The translations under genes and the position numbers were made by a program. Below the pieces are notes generated by a model, which was not told the origin of the DNA, did no database searches, and saw only the letters and a list, made by a program, of their open reading frames with translations. From contig NZ_CP053381.1 of the NCBI RefSeq assembly GCF_017868775.1, forward strand, positions 310,001-374,000: a stretch of 64,000 nucleotides of DNA, read 5' to 3'. This DNA comes from Billgrantia sulfidoxydans. GTDB taxonomy: Bacteria; Pseudomonadota; Gammaproteobacteria; Pseudomonadales; Halomonadaceae. Below are positions 33,814 to 42,701 of the stretch, one piece after another. Within the stretch, counting starts at the first letter, position 1. Every line of letters begins with the position of its first letter.

Positions 33814-34404
33814 ATGCCAGATCAAACGCCGTTTCAGCGCGCCATCGCCGAACTCGATGCTCTGCATGCCGAAGACCCCCGTCGGGTGGAAGTCGAGGGC
33901 CAGTCCCTGCCCCTGGAGCTATGGCACGCGGGGCGAATGAGCGCCTGGCTGGCGCAGGTGGTGGAGGCCCCGAGCGAGCTGGTGCAGCTTGCGGTGCGCT
34001 CGCAGCATCTGCAGCGCTGGGAGGTGCCGCGCAGCGAATACCCGGAGGGGCGCGTGGGCTATCTCACCTGGCGCCGCGACCAGGGCAAGCGGGCCGGCGA
34101 GACCACGGCGCGGGTGATGGAGGCGGCCGGCTACTCGGCGCAGGACGCCGCCGAGGTCTCGCGCATGATTCGCAAGCAGGGCCTGGGCCGCGACCCGGGC
34201 ACCCAGGCGGTAGAGGACTGTGCCTGCCTGGTGTTCCTCGAAAACTACTTCGCCGACTTCTCCAAGCAGGTGGAGCACGAGCACCTGGTGCGCATCGTGC
34301 AGATGACCTGGAAGAAGATGTCGCCGCGCGCCCGGGAACTGGCACTGGCCCTGCCGATGAGCGCCGAGGCGCGGGCCGTGGTGGAGGAGGCGCTGGCGGG
34401 CTAG
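33814..34404 (+). CDS. DUF4202 family protein
   Basis: 196-aa soluble protein. The arrangement FQRAIAELDALHAEDP at the N-terminus, ELWHAGRMSAWL, and the C-terminal block VEDCACLVFLENYFADF followed by ARELAL is that of DUF4202. The His/Asp/Glu pattern recalls HD-like metal hydrolases, but catalytic function is unproven. The ATG at 33814 begins the conserved N-terminus. DUF4202 genes sit beside glutamate or sulfur assimilation genes in other genomes; here it is flanked by two paralogous secreted proteins transcribed the other way. Confidence 0.8.
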   Translation: MPDQTPFQRAIAELDALHAEDPRRVEVEGQSLPLELWHAGRMSAWLAQVVEAPSELVQLAVRSQHLQRWEVPRSEYPEGRVGYLTWRRDQGKRAGETTARVMEAAGYSAQDAAEVSRMIRKQGLGRDPGTQAVEDCACLVFLENYFADFSKQVEHEHLVRIVQMTWKKMSPRARELALALPMSAEARAVVEEALAG

Positions 34405-34452
34405 GGAGTGCTCCGGCCGGCGCCTGCCCACCGGAGCCGATGAGGCGAAGGC

Positions 34453-34824
34453 TCAGGGCGCCAGCGTCTGCGCCGCTTCCAGGTAGTCCGCGCCGTGGCT
34501 CTGCACGCGCTCGAAGTCACCGGTCTCGGAGCCTTGGTGAACCTCCTCCAGGTTGACCGCCAGGGTCTCCACCTCCTCGTTGATCTTCTCCAGGGCATTC
34601 TCCAGGGTGTAGGTGAGCTGGTGGATGGTGCCGAGGTCCGCGAGGCTCGGCTCCTCCTGGGCGAGCAGTTCGGCCAATTGCTGATTGTACTCGGAGAAGT
34701 TCGCCATGGCCTGGCTCAGGGTGTCGGCCGGCTCACCCTTGAAGTGCTCGGTGGGTGAGCTGGCCTGGGCGGTGGCGGCAAGCATCAGGCCGGAAAGCAG
34801 GGCGGGCAGCATCAGTCGCTTCAT
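34453..34824 (-). CDS. Small secreted helical protein (DUF6746-like), second copy
   Basis: 123-aa paralogue of the protein at 33233, with a signal peptide ending near ATAQASS (residue about 20) and a mature, acidic helical body. The ATG at 34824 has GAGGGG 8 bases upstream; a TTG 18 bases earlier is less likely. The two copies flank the DUF4202 gene. Confidence 0.7.
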   Translation of the reverse strand: MKRLMLPALLSGLMLAATAQASSPTEHFKGEPADTLSQAMANFSEYNQQLAELLAQEEPSLADLGTIHQLTYTLENALEKINEEVETLAVNLEEVHQGSETGDFERVQSHGADYLEAAQTLAP

Positions 34825-34931
34825 GATTCGTCCCCTCTTCAAATGAGAATGGTATGCGTTAGCTTATGTACCACTCCCGTGCGGCCTCGGCAAGCGGGGA
34901 AGAGAACGAGAATGATTTTTCTTTGTGTCAT

Positions 34932-34989
34932 TTGACAGAGGTCAGGCGGGCGGCTAGATTCTTCATGGTTAATGATAATTGTTATCATT
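34932..34989 (+). promoter_or_regulatory. Sigma70 promoter with overlapping Fur box
   Basis: A consensus -35 TTGACA (34932-34937), 17-base spacer and -10 TAGATT (34955-34960) are followed by AATGATAATTGTTATCATT (34971-34989). The latter is an 8-3-8 inverted repeat that matches the Fur consensus well. A repressor here would cover the start of transcription. The promoter serves the small ORF at 35012. Confidence 0.83.
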
Positions 34990-35011
34990 AATAGCGCGAA
35001 CGGAGGTCGCC

Positions 35012-35260
35012 ATGTCGCATAGCGCCAATACCGCCATCCGCGGCGTCAAGCCCAGGTGGCAGATCCGCGATGCCACCCCGGGGTCGGTACGCCTGGCCCG
35101 AGAGTATCCGCGCCAGGACACCAGCCTCTCCGAAGAGGAGTGGGAGCTGCTTCAACTGTACCGGGAGGAGGCTCGGCACGAGCTGTTCCGGCGCTCGTTC
35201 CTGCTCATCTCCGAGCGCTATCTGAAAGGCGAACTGCCCGCGGCCGGCCCGCTTCCCTGA
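35012..35260 (+). CDS. Small Fur-regulated protein of unknown function
   Basis: 82-aa soluble protein with an AGG ribosome site (CGGAGGT) before the ATG and a clear iron-responsive promoter. The sequence (TAIRGVKPRWQIRDATPGSV, then SLSEEEWELLQLYREEARHELF) has no cysteine, no signal peptide and no membrane helix. It is not HemP, Bfd or a ferredoxin. It is a candidate for a small iron-starvation protein of a family I cannot name. Confidence 0.65.
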   Translation: MSHSANTAIRGVKPRWQIRDATPGSVRLAREYPRQDTSLSEEEWELLQLYREEARHELFRRSFLLISERYLKGELPAAGPLP

Positions 35261-35274
35261 GCGGTCGGTACGCG

Positions 35275-36345
35275 TCAGCCCAGGGCGATGCTCAGGCTGT
35301 CGGCGCTCTCGCAGGGCTTGCCGTGACGCACGGTGAGGCGCCGCTCGCTCAGGTTCATCACCACCGAGAACAGGGTCTCCATGCGTTCCTCGGCGGGCTG
35401 GTCCGGGTTGAAGTGTCGGCAGATCGACAGCGGAGCGCCCTGATGATCGCTGAGGATGTCGAACAGACTGGCCTCGTCGAGGTCGGCATCCGCGGCCAGC
35501 TCATCGTGCAGCAGCGCGTCGAGGCGACACAGGCGCGGCCAGGAGTCGACGCGGGGGAAGTCCCGCACCGGGCAGGGGGTGTTGTCCGCATAGAGATGGT
35601 TGGTATGGGTGACGATGCCGCCGCGCGGCAGGATACGCCCCGGCTCGCCGGGTTGTACCTCGAGACCCACGGCCTGGCCGTCGCCGTCGGCGAGCAGGAA
35701 GTGAGCCGGTGAGCAGACTCGTTGGTGGGTGGCCACGGCGAGCGCGCTCGGCATGTCCTCGCTTTCGAGGATCTTGCGCAGGGCGATATGGATCGGCAGC
35801 CCGGCACCGCAGGTCTGCGAGCGAATGGCGTTGAGGCAGACACCGATGCCGCGAGCGTTCAGGCCGACCTTGCCGACCATGCCGGCCTCGCCGATGCTCA
35901 CCAGCGCGGGGCGTCCGTCACCCTGGATGTGCAGGGCGACCACGTTGTCGAGCTGATCGTGGCGCCAGTCCCAGTTCTGCGCCAGCCACTGCTGCCCGTG
36001 TCGCAGAAGGGAAAAGGCCGAGCAGCCACCGTCGGCCTGGGTCAGGGCGATCTCGCTGCGACAGTTCAGCGTCAGGATGTCGATGAAGTCGACATCCGCG
36101 CCCCAGGCGATGCCGTTCATCTCCTCGAGTATCTCGGGAAAGCCCTGCGCGATCTGGGCCTCGAAGTGGCAGGCCCGGTCGCGGGCCTCTGCCCAGCGGA
36201 GGCCGACGAAGTCATGGAACAGCTGGGCGTAGACCTGAAGGCTGCGCTCGATCAGGTGCCGGTGGATGCGGCCGTGCTCCGCACCGATCTCATGGTGGCT
36301 TCCCGTCAGTTCGGTGATGGCCAGGGGGCGTGTCTGTCGGCTCAT
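35275..36345 (-). CDS. C45-family acyltransferase/peptidase
   Basis: 356-aa Ntn-hydrolase-like protein of the acyl-CoA:6-aminopenicillanate acyltransferase (AAT) family. The predicted nucleophile is Cys108 in GGCSAFS, which would become the N-terminus after self-cleavage. Supporting segments are LTLNCRSEIA before the cleavage site, AQNWDWRHDQ after it, IGEAGMVGKVGLNARGIGVCLNAI and THTNHL. Related enzymes cleave or form amide bonds in small molecules and peptides. The ATG overlaps the stop of the upstream dienelactone-hydrolase-like gene (ATGA), so the two are coexpressed; the pair suggests a scavenging or detoxifying role. Confidence 0.85.
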   Translation of the reverse strand: MSRQTRPLAITELTGSHHEIGAEHGRIHRHLIERSLQVYAQLFHDFVGLRWAEARDRACHFEAQIAQGFPEILEEMNGIAWGADVDFIDILTLNCRSEIALTQADGGCSAFSLLRHGQQWLAQNWDWRHDQLDNVVALHIQGDGRPALVSIGEAGMVGKVGLNARGIGVCLNAIRSQTCGAGLPIHIALRKILESEDMPSALAVATHQRVCSPAHFLLADGDGQAVGLEVQPGEPGRILPRGGIVTHTNHLYADNTPCPVRDFPRVDSWPRLCRLDALLHDELAADADLDEASLFDILSDHQGAPLSICRHFNPDQPAEERMETLFSVVMNLSERRLTVRHGKPCESADSLSIALG

Positions 36346-37100
36346 AGCACCTCCTCGAGAAAGGCCAGGAAGGCACTCCACGACGCCTGGTCGGCGCGCT
36401 CCTGGTAGCGCTCGCTGTCGAACTCCGTGAAGCCGTGCGGAGCACCGGAGTAGATCTCCATGGTGTAGGTCGCCTCGATGGCTTCGAGTTCTTCCACCAG
36501 GCCGCTGAGGTCCTCCATGGTCACGCTGGTGTCGGCACCGCCGTGGGCGATCAGCAGTGGCGGCACCGCCTCGGGCCACGTCTGGCCCTCCGGCGTGGCC
36601 AGGCCGCCGTGGAAGCTGGTGTAGCCCGCCACGTTGTCGGCTTCGCCGGAGCGGGCGAGCTCCAACGCCACGGCCCCGCCGAAGCAGTAGCCCATGATCA
36701 CCACGCCCTCGGCGACCTCCTGCTCGTGGGCCTCGTCCAGGCCGGCCAGGGTCAGCTCGCGCATGCGCTCACGGTCGGAATAGAGCGCCCGGGTGGCTGC
36801 CTGGCGGGCCTCGGTGCTCTCGGGGCGGTTGCCCTGGCCGAACAGGTCGACGGCGAAGGCATCGAAGCCCTGCTCGGCCAGCATGTCGGCGCGCTGGCGC
36901 TCGTAGTCGCCCAGGCCGTCCCAGTCGTGCACGATCAGCACCGTGCCGCGGGCGTCGCCCTGGGCGGGGCTGTAGTAGCCTTCGAAGCTGTCGTCGCCGA
37001 CCTCGTAGACGATGTCGCTGCCGGCGGGCGTGAAGCCGTGGGCGCCGGTGGCAAGGCCGAGCGATGCCAGCAACGCGAAGGAGAGGGATGCAGGGCGCAT
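36342..37100 (-). CDS. Secreted dienelactone hydrolase family protein
   Basis: 252-aa alpha/beta hydrolase with a signal peptide ending near ATGAHG (residue about 21). The nucleophile is Cys139 in GYCFGG, as in dienelactone hydrolases, with the aspartate in GGADTS and the histidine in APHGF. Periplasmic export is unusual for the classical cytosolic catabolic enzyme but common in this secreted subfamily. Coupled by a 4-base overlap to the downstream C45-family gene. Confidence 0.88.
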   Translation of the reverse strand: MRPASLSFALLASLGLATGAHGFTPAGSDIVYEVGDDSFEGYYSPAQGDARGTVLIVHDWDGLGDYERQRADMLAEQGFDAFAVDLFGQGNRPESTEARQAATRALYSDRERMRELTLAGLDEAHEQEVAEGVVIMGYCFGGAVALELARSGEADNVAGYTSFHGGLATPEGQTWPEAVPPLLIAHGGADTSVTMEDLSGLVEELEAIEATYTMEIYSGAPHGFTEFDSERYQERADQASWSAFLAFLEEVL

Positions 37101-37389
37101 GGGAGGCTCCTGTTGTCGTAGGCGTGAGGTGGCGGACTGCGGACTTGAGTATAGGCGAAGGCCGGCGGGCCAGGGTCGCGAGCGTTGAACGCGCGCGGCA
37201 GTACCGTGTTGGGTTTTCCATCACTGATAAGGGCTTGGCGCTGTGCAGCAAGGCTCAAACGTTGGCATGGGGGGCTTGTGTTTTGCCTCGGGGCCTTCCA
37301 GATTAAGGGGGTGACGTTCATTCGTAACCAGACGTAAATCACCACACCTCAATCACCCCACACTTCAATCACCAGAGTGAGAAGAACAA

Positions 37390-38595
37390 ATGAAGAAGAG
37401 CGTTTTGGCGATGGCAATCGCTGCCTCCAGCGTGGCATTCGCTGGCGCGGCGCAGGCGGAAGTGAAGATCGGTTTCATCGGCGGCTTCACCGGCCCGATC
37501 GAGAGCCTGACCCCGCCGATCTTCGACGGCGCGCGGCTGGCGGTGAAGCAGATCAACGAGCAGGGCGGCATCCTTGACGGGCAGGAGCTGGCCATGCCCA
37601 ATGCCGATACCACCTGTAGCGATGCCTCGGCGGCATCCAACGCGGCGGACCGTATGGTCAACACCGAGAACGTCACGGCGATCGTCGGGGCGCTGTGTAC
37701 CGGCGCGACCGTGGCGGCGGCCAACAGTGCGGCGATTCCCGGCGGCGTGGTGATGGTGTCGCCGGCCTCCACCGCGCCGGCGGTGACCGAGCTGGACGAC
37801 AACGACCTGGTGTTCCGCACCGTGCCGTCTGACGCCTACCAGGGCGAGATCCTGGCCAAGCTGATGCTCGAGAAGGGCTTCGACGAGGTGGCGGTGACCT
37901 TCGTCAACAACGATTACGGCCAGGGCCTGGCCGATGCCTTTACCACGGCCTTCGAGGCCGGCGGCGGCACGGTGGCGGAGAACCTGGCGCATGAGGACGG
38001 CCGCGCCGATTACCGCTCCGAGCTGGGCTCGCTCTCTTCCAGCGGCGCCGAGACCCTGGTGGTGCTCGCCTATGCCGACGGCTCGGGCCAGACCATCCTG
38101 CGCCAGGCCTATGAGAGCGGTGCGTTCACCCAGTACGCCGGTGCCGACGGCATGGTCGGGGATTCGCTGGTCGGCGCGGTGGGCGCGGATGCCCTCGAGG
38201 GCATGATCGCGACCCGCCCGGGCAGCCCCGAACTGCCGGGCACCGAGATCTTCAACCAGGCGGCCCAGGAGGCCGGCTTCGACCCCAGCGCGGTGTTCGC
38301 CGCCCAGGCCTACGACGCCGCCTTCCTGCTGGCGCTGGCCATCGAGCAGAACGGCAGCGCCGAGCGCGAAGGCCTCTCCGAGGCGCTGCGTAGCGTCTCC
38401 TCCGCCCCCGGCGAAACGATCCTGCCCGGCGAGTGGGAGAAGGCCCTGGAGCTGATCGCCGCCGGCGAGGAGATCAACTACGAGGGCGCCTCCGGCAGGC
38501 ACGAGTTCGACGACAACGGCGACGTGCCGGGCGTGGTGCTGGAAATGGCGGTGGAAGGCGGTGCCTTCGTCGGCAAGGGCCTGATCCAGGATTAA
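37390..38595 (+). CDS. livK: Branched-chain amino-acid-type ABC binding protein
   Basis: Periplasmic binding protein of family 6 (LivJ/LivK-like), 401 aa, with signal cleavage near AAQAEV (residue about 22). The opening KIGFIGGFTGPIESL and VKQINEQGGILDGQ segments are typical of the Peripla_BP_6 fold. It converges with the minus-strand permease/ATPase genes livMHFG, from which it is separated by a strong terminator. The real ligand could be an amide, urea or aromatic acid rather than leucine; the liv symbols are used for family only. Confidence 0.85.
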   Translation: MKKSVLAMAIAASSVAFAGAAQAEVKIGFIGGFTGPIESLTPPIFDGARLAVKQINEQGGILDGQELAMPNADTTCSDASAASNAADRMVNTENVTAIVGALCTGATVAAANSAAIPGGVVMVSPASTAPAVTELDDNDLVFRTVPSDAYQGEILAKLMLEKGFDEVAVTFVNNDYGQGLADAFTTAFEAGGGTVAENLAHEDGRADYRSELGSLSSSGAETLVVLAYADGSGQTILRQAYESGAFTQYAGADGMVGDSLVGAVGADALEGMIATRPGSPELPGTEIFNQAAQEAGFDPSAVFAAQAYDAAFLLALAIEQNGSAEREGLSEALRSVSSAPGETILPGEWEKALELIAAGEEINYEGASGRHEFDDNGDVPGVVLEMAVEGGAFVGKGLIQD

Positions 38596-38626
38596 TCCAG
38601 GCCTGAACTGAAGCAGCAAGTGCAAT

Positions 38627-38660
38627 GGCCCCGGCGGGAATTCCCGCCGGGGCCTTTCTT
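38627..38660. terminator. Strong bidirectional terminator after livK
   Basis: GGCCCCGGCGGGAA and TTCCCGCCGGGGCC form a perfect 14-bp palindromic stem, followed on the plus strand by TTTCTT. It separates livK from the convergent livM. Confidence 0.85.
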
Positions 38661-38713
38661 ATTGAATGTAGGTTTTAGAGAGGAGCGGATACATGTCGCA
38701 TAAATCACCCTCT

Positions 38714-40027
38714 CTACCCGTGGTGTTTGACTTTTTCGGGCAGCAGTCCCTGCGGTGCGAAGCGCAGCACCAGGGTGATCAACAGGCCGATCACGAACAC
38801 CCGGGCCTGCAGCGCGCGGCTGTCGAGGTTGCCCGGCGGCTCCCAGCCGAACCAGCCCTCGCCGATGGCCGCGGCCCCGTGCATCAGGAACAGCGCCAGC
38901 GGTTCGGACATCAGCCAGATGATGTAGACCGCCACGGCGCCGAAGATGGTGCCCAGGTTGTTGCCGGGCCCGCCGAGGATCACCATCACCAGCACCAGGA
39001 AGGTGTGGTTCAGCGGCAGGAAGCCGTTGGGATCGAAGATGCTGTTGAACGAGGCCAGCGCGCCGCCGCCGATGCCCATCAGGATACAGCCCAGCACGAA
39101 GATCTCCAGGCGGCGTCGGTTGATGTCCTTGCCCATCGCCGCGGCGGAGATCTCGTTGTCGCGAATGGCGCGGATCATGCGCCCCCAGGGCGCATGGTAG
39201 GCGCGGTGGAGCAGGAAGAAGATCACTGCGATCATCACTGCCGTGACCGACAGATAGAGTGCGCGGGCCAGGGTGAACCCCAGCGTGCTGGGACCCGGCG
39301 TGGGCCAGGGCAGGGGCGAGACGGTGGCGGTGCCGCGGGTCAGCCAGTCGGAGTTCTTGAGGAAGGCCTTGATGATCTCGGCGATGCCGAGGGTGGCGAT
39401 GGCCAGGTAATCGCTGCGCAGCCCCAGGCAGATGTGGCCGATGAAGTAGCCGATGGCGCCCGCCAGCGCACCGCCGACGATCCAGCCGCTCCAGGCCGGC
39501 AGGCCCAGGCCGCCGATGAAGCCGGCGCGGGATTCGATCTCGCCGGTGACGCTGCGCAGCACGCTGATCACCACCAGGTAGAGCACTACGGCCAGCACGA
39601 TGGCGATCAGGGTGCGCAGTTTCCTGGGCACGCCGAGGCGGTCGAGCTTGGTGGCGCCATACACGAGCAGGATCGAGGCGGCCACGTAGAGCAGCGCCCT
39701 GCCCAGTTCGCCGGGCAGCTCGGTGCCCCAGAAGGCCTCGTTGGCCGGCACGCTGAAGAACATGGTGGCGAAGGCACCCAGGGCGACGAAGCCCATCACC
39801 CCGGCATTGAACTGGCCGGCGTAGCCCCACTGGATGGTCAGCCCCAGGGCCAGGATGGCATAGCAGGCGGCCTCCACCAGCATGCGCGTGCTGTAGGCGC
39901 TGCCCATCACGGCGTAAACGCCGAGGATCACGACCAGCAGGGCGCCAAAAAGGATGACTTCGCGAAGCGGGAAGCGTGACGGCGCGGCGACGATGTCTTC
40001 GCGGCGTTCGGTCTGTTGCGTGCTCAT
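38714..40027 (-). CDS. livM: Branched-chain-type ABC transporter permease (LivM)
   Basis: 437-aa inner-membrane permease with about ten helices. Characteristic LivM segments include AILALGLTIQWGYAGQFNAGVMGFVALGA, RSDYLAIATLGIAEI and the coupling loop RAIRDNEISAAAMGKDI. It is larger than E. coli LivM because of an extended loop near residues 130-180. The ATG overlaps the livH stop (TGATG). Confidence 0.88.
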   Translation of the reverse strand: MSTQQTERREDIVAAPSRFPLREVILFGALLVVILGVYAVMGSAYSTRMLVEAACYAILALGLTIQWGYAGQFNAGVMGFVALGAFATMFFSVPANEAFWGTELPGELGRALLYVAASILLVYGATKLDRLGVPRKLRTLIAIVLAVVLYLVVISVLRSVTGEIESRAGFIGGLGLPAWSGWIVGGALAGAIGYFIGHICLGLRSDYLAIATLGIAEIIKAFLKNSDWLTRGTATVSPLPWPTPGPSTLGFTLARALYLSVTAVMIAVIFFLLHRAYHAPWGRMIRAIRDNEISAAAMGKDINRRRLEIFVLGCILMGIGGGALASFNSIFDPNGFLPLNHTFLVLVMVILGGPGNNLGTIFGAVAVYIIWLMSEPLALFLMHGAAAIGEGWFGWEPPGNLDSRALQARVFVIGLLITLVLRFAPQGLLPEKVKHHG

Positions 40028-41034
40028 CAGATCACCTTCCCCTTGAAGATGCCGGTGGGGCGCCATACCAGGATCGCCACCAGGATGAAGAAGGGCACCA
40101 CGATCTTGTACTCGGTGCCGACGAAGGCGAGGTTGCCGGCCTGGGCCAGCCACTCGGGCAGGCTGTCGCGGAAGGGGCGCAGCAGAACCGCCCAGTTGAA
40201 CACCGCCAGGGTTTCGGCGAAGCCCACCACGAAGCCGCCGGCGATGGCCCCGTAGGGATGGCCCACGCCGCCGACGATGGCCGCGGCGAAGATCGGCAGC
40301 AGCAGGAAGAAGCTCAGGTCGGGCTTGAAGGTGACGTCGAGCGCCAGCAGGGTGCCGGCGATGGCGGCGAGCCCGCCGGCGATCACCCAGGTCACCGCCA
40401 CGATGTGGTTGGTGTTGATGCCCGAGGCCCGCGCCAGGTCGGGGTTGTCGGACATGGCGCGCATCGCCTTGCCCAGCCGCGTGCGGTTGAGGAACAGGTG
40501 CAGCCCCACCACGCAGACGATGGTCAGGAGGAACAGGATGATCTGCGGCTCGGTGACGATGATCGGCCGGCTCGCCAGCTCGAACGGCATCTCGAGGCGG
40601 TAGATCTCCTTGCGCTCACCGGCCAGGTACAGGTTCTGGGCACCGGTACCGGCGAACAGGCGAATCAGCCCCTGCAGCATCAGGGTCACGCCCAGCGAGG
40701 CGATCACCATGACGATGGGCTTGACGCCGTGGGCGCGCAGCGGCTTGTAGAAGGTCTTGTCGACGCCCACCGCGAGCAGGGCGGTGAGCACCATGGCCAG
40801 CGGCAGCATGACGATGGGGGTGGGCAGGCCCACCGCGCCGCCTACGCCGGGAAAGGCCAGCGTCAACAGCAGCACCATGAAGGTACCGAAGGTCATCATG
40901 TCGGCATGGGCGAAGTGGGCGAAGCGCATGATGCTGAAGATCAGCGTCACGCCGATGGCGCCGATGGCATAGATCGAGCCGGTCACGCTGCCGGCGACGA
41001 TCACGTTGTTGATGAAGAAAACCAGTTCGTTCAC
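40027..41034 (-). CDS. livH: Branched-chain-type ABC transporter permease (LivH)
   Basis: 335-aa permease with about eight helices, carrying the LivH pattern SIYAIGAIGVTLIFSIMRFAHFAHADMM at the N-terminus and a coupling loop AMRAMSDNPDLARASGINTN. It overlaps livM by one base and follows livF by 27 bases. Confidence 0.88.
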   Translation of the reverse strand: MNELVFFINNVIVAGSVTGSIYAIGAIGVTLIFSIMRFAHFAHADMMTFGTFMVLLLTLAFPGVGGAVGLPTPIVMLPLAMVLTALLAVGVDKTFYKPLRAHGVKPIVMVIASLGVTLMLQGLIRLFAGTGAQNLYLAGERKEIYRLEMPFELASRPIIVTEPQIILFLLTIVCVVGLHLFLNRTRLGKAMRAMSDNPDLARASGINTNHIVAVTWVIAGGLAAIAGTLLALDVTFKPDLSFFLLLPIFAAAIVGGVGHPYGAIAGGFVVGFAETLAVFNWAVLLRPFRDSLPEWLAQAGNLAFVGTEYKIVVPFFILVAILVWRPTGIFKGKVI

Positions 41035-41061
41035 GACTCACTCTCCAGTACGGCTCCGGGC

Positions 41062-41766
41062 TCAACCGCCCAGGAAGCTCTTGGCCACTTCCGGGTCGGC
41101 GAGCAGGGCGGCGCCGGTATCGGTGAAGCGGTTCTTGCCGGCAGCCAGCACGAAGCCCTTGTCGGCGATGGCGAGCGCCTGCTTGGCGTTCTGTTCGACC
41201 ATCAGGATGCCCACGCCGGCGGCGTTGATCTCCTTCACCCGCTCGAAGATCTCATTCATGTAGAGCGGGGAGAGGCCGGCGGTCGGTTCGTCGAGCAGCA
41301 GCACCTCGGGTTCGGCCATCAGCGCGCGGCCCATGGCGACCATCTGCCGCTGGCCGCCGGAGAGCTCGCCGGCGGGCTGGTGGCGCTTGTCGTAGAGCGG
41401 CGGAAAGAAGTCGTAGACCTGCCTCAGCATGCGCTTGACGTTGCCCGGCTTGAGGAAGGCGCCCATCTCCAGGTTCTCTTTCACCGTGAGGCTGGGGAAG
41501 ACGTTCTTCTCCTGGGGCACGAAGCCCATGCCCCTCTGCACCAGCTTGTTGGGCGGCAGGTTGTGGATCGGCTCGCCGCGCAGCAGGATCTCGCCCTGGC
41601 TGACGGTGAGCAGGCCGAAGATGGCCTTGAGCATGGTGGACTTGCCGGCGCCGTTGGGGCCGACGATCACACCGACCTCGTCGGCCTCGATCGACATGTT
41701 CACCCCGTTGAGGATGTTCATGCCGCCGTAGCCGCCGTGCACGTCGCGTGCTTCGAGTAATGGCAT
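41062..41766 (-). CDS. livF: Branched-chain-type ABC transporter ATPase (LivF)
   Basis: 234-aa ABC ATPase: Walker A GPNGAGKST, Q-loop MGFVPQEKNVFPSLTV, signature LSGGQRQMVAMGRAL and Walker B VLLLDEPTAGLSP. The EKNVFPSLTVKENLEMG stretch is typical of LivF. Confidence 0.92.
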   Translation of the reverse strand: MPLLEARDVHGGYGGMNILNGVNMSIEADEVGVIVGPNGAGKSTMLKAIFGLLTVSQGEILLRGEPIHNLPPNKLVQRGMGFVPQEKNVFPSLTVKENLEMGAFLKPGNVKRMLRQVYDFFPPLYDKRHQPAGELSGGQRQMVAMGRALMAEPEVLLLDEPTAGLSPLYMNEIFERVKEINAAGVGILMVEQNAKQALAIADKGFVLAAGKNRFTDTGAALLADPEVAKSFLGG

Positions 41767-41822
41767 CGTGGATTCTCTGCGCTATCGTGGCTGTTCTTCT
41801 TGTCGGGTCTGTGCGCCTGGCT

Positions 41823-42593
<771 letters not shown>

Positions 42594-42701
42594 GTTGGTT
42601 CCTGCACGTTTATATCTTTGTTATGCACCCGGCCACTGTTTGGTGTGAGGTCGGGTGGCGTATATCGAGCCGCCGCCCGAAGGCGGCGGCAAGGTGTCGT
42701 A

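Noticed and set aside
37338..37373. CRISPR-like repeats
   Set aside because: Only a 6-base motif in three copies with irregular spacing; no cas gene.
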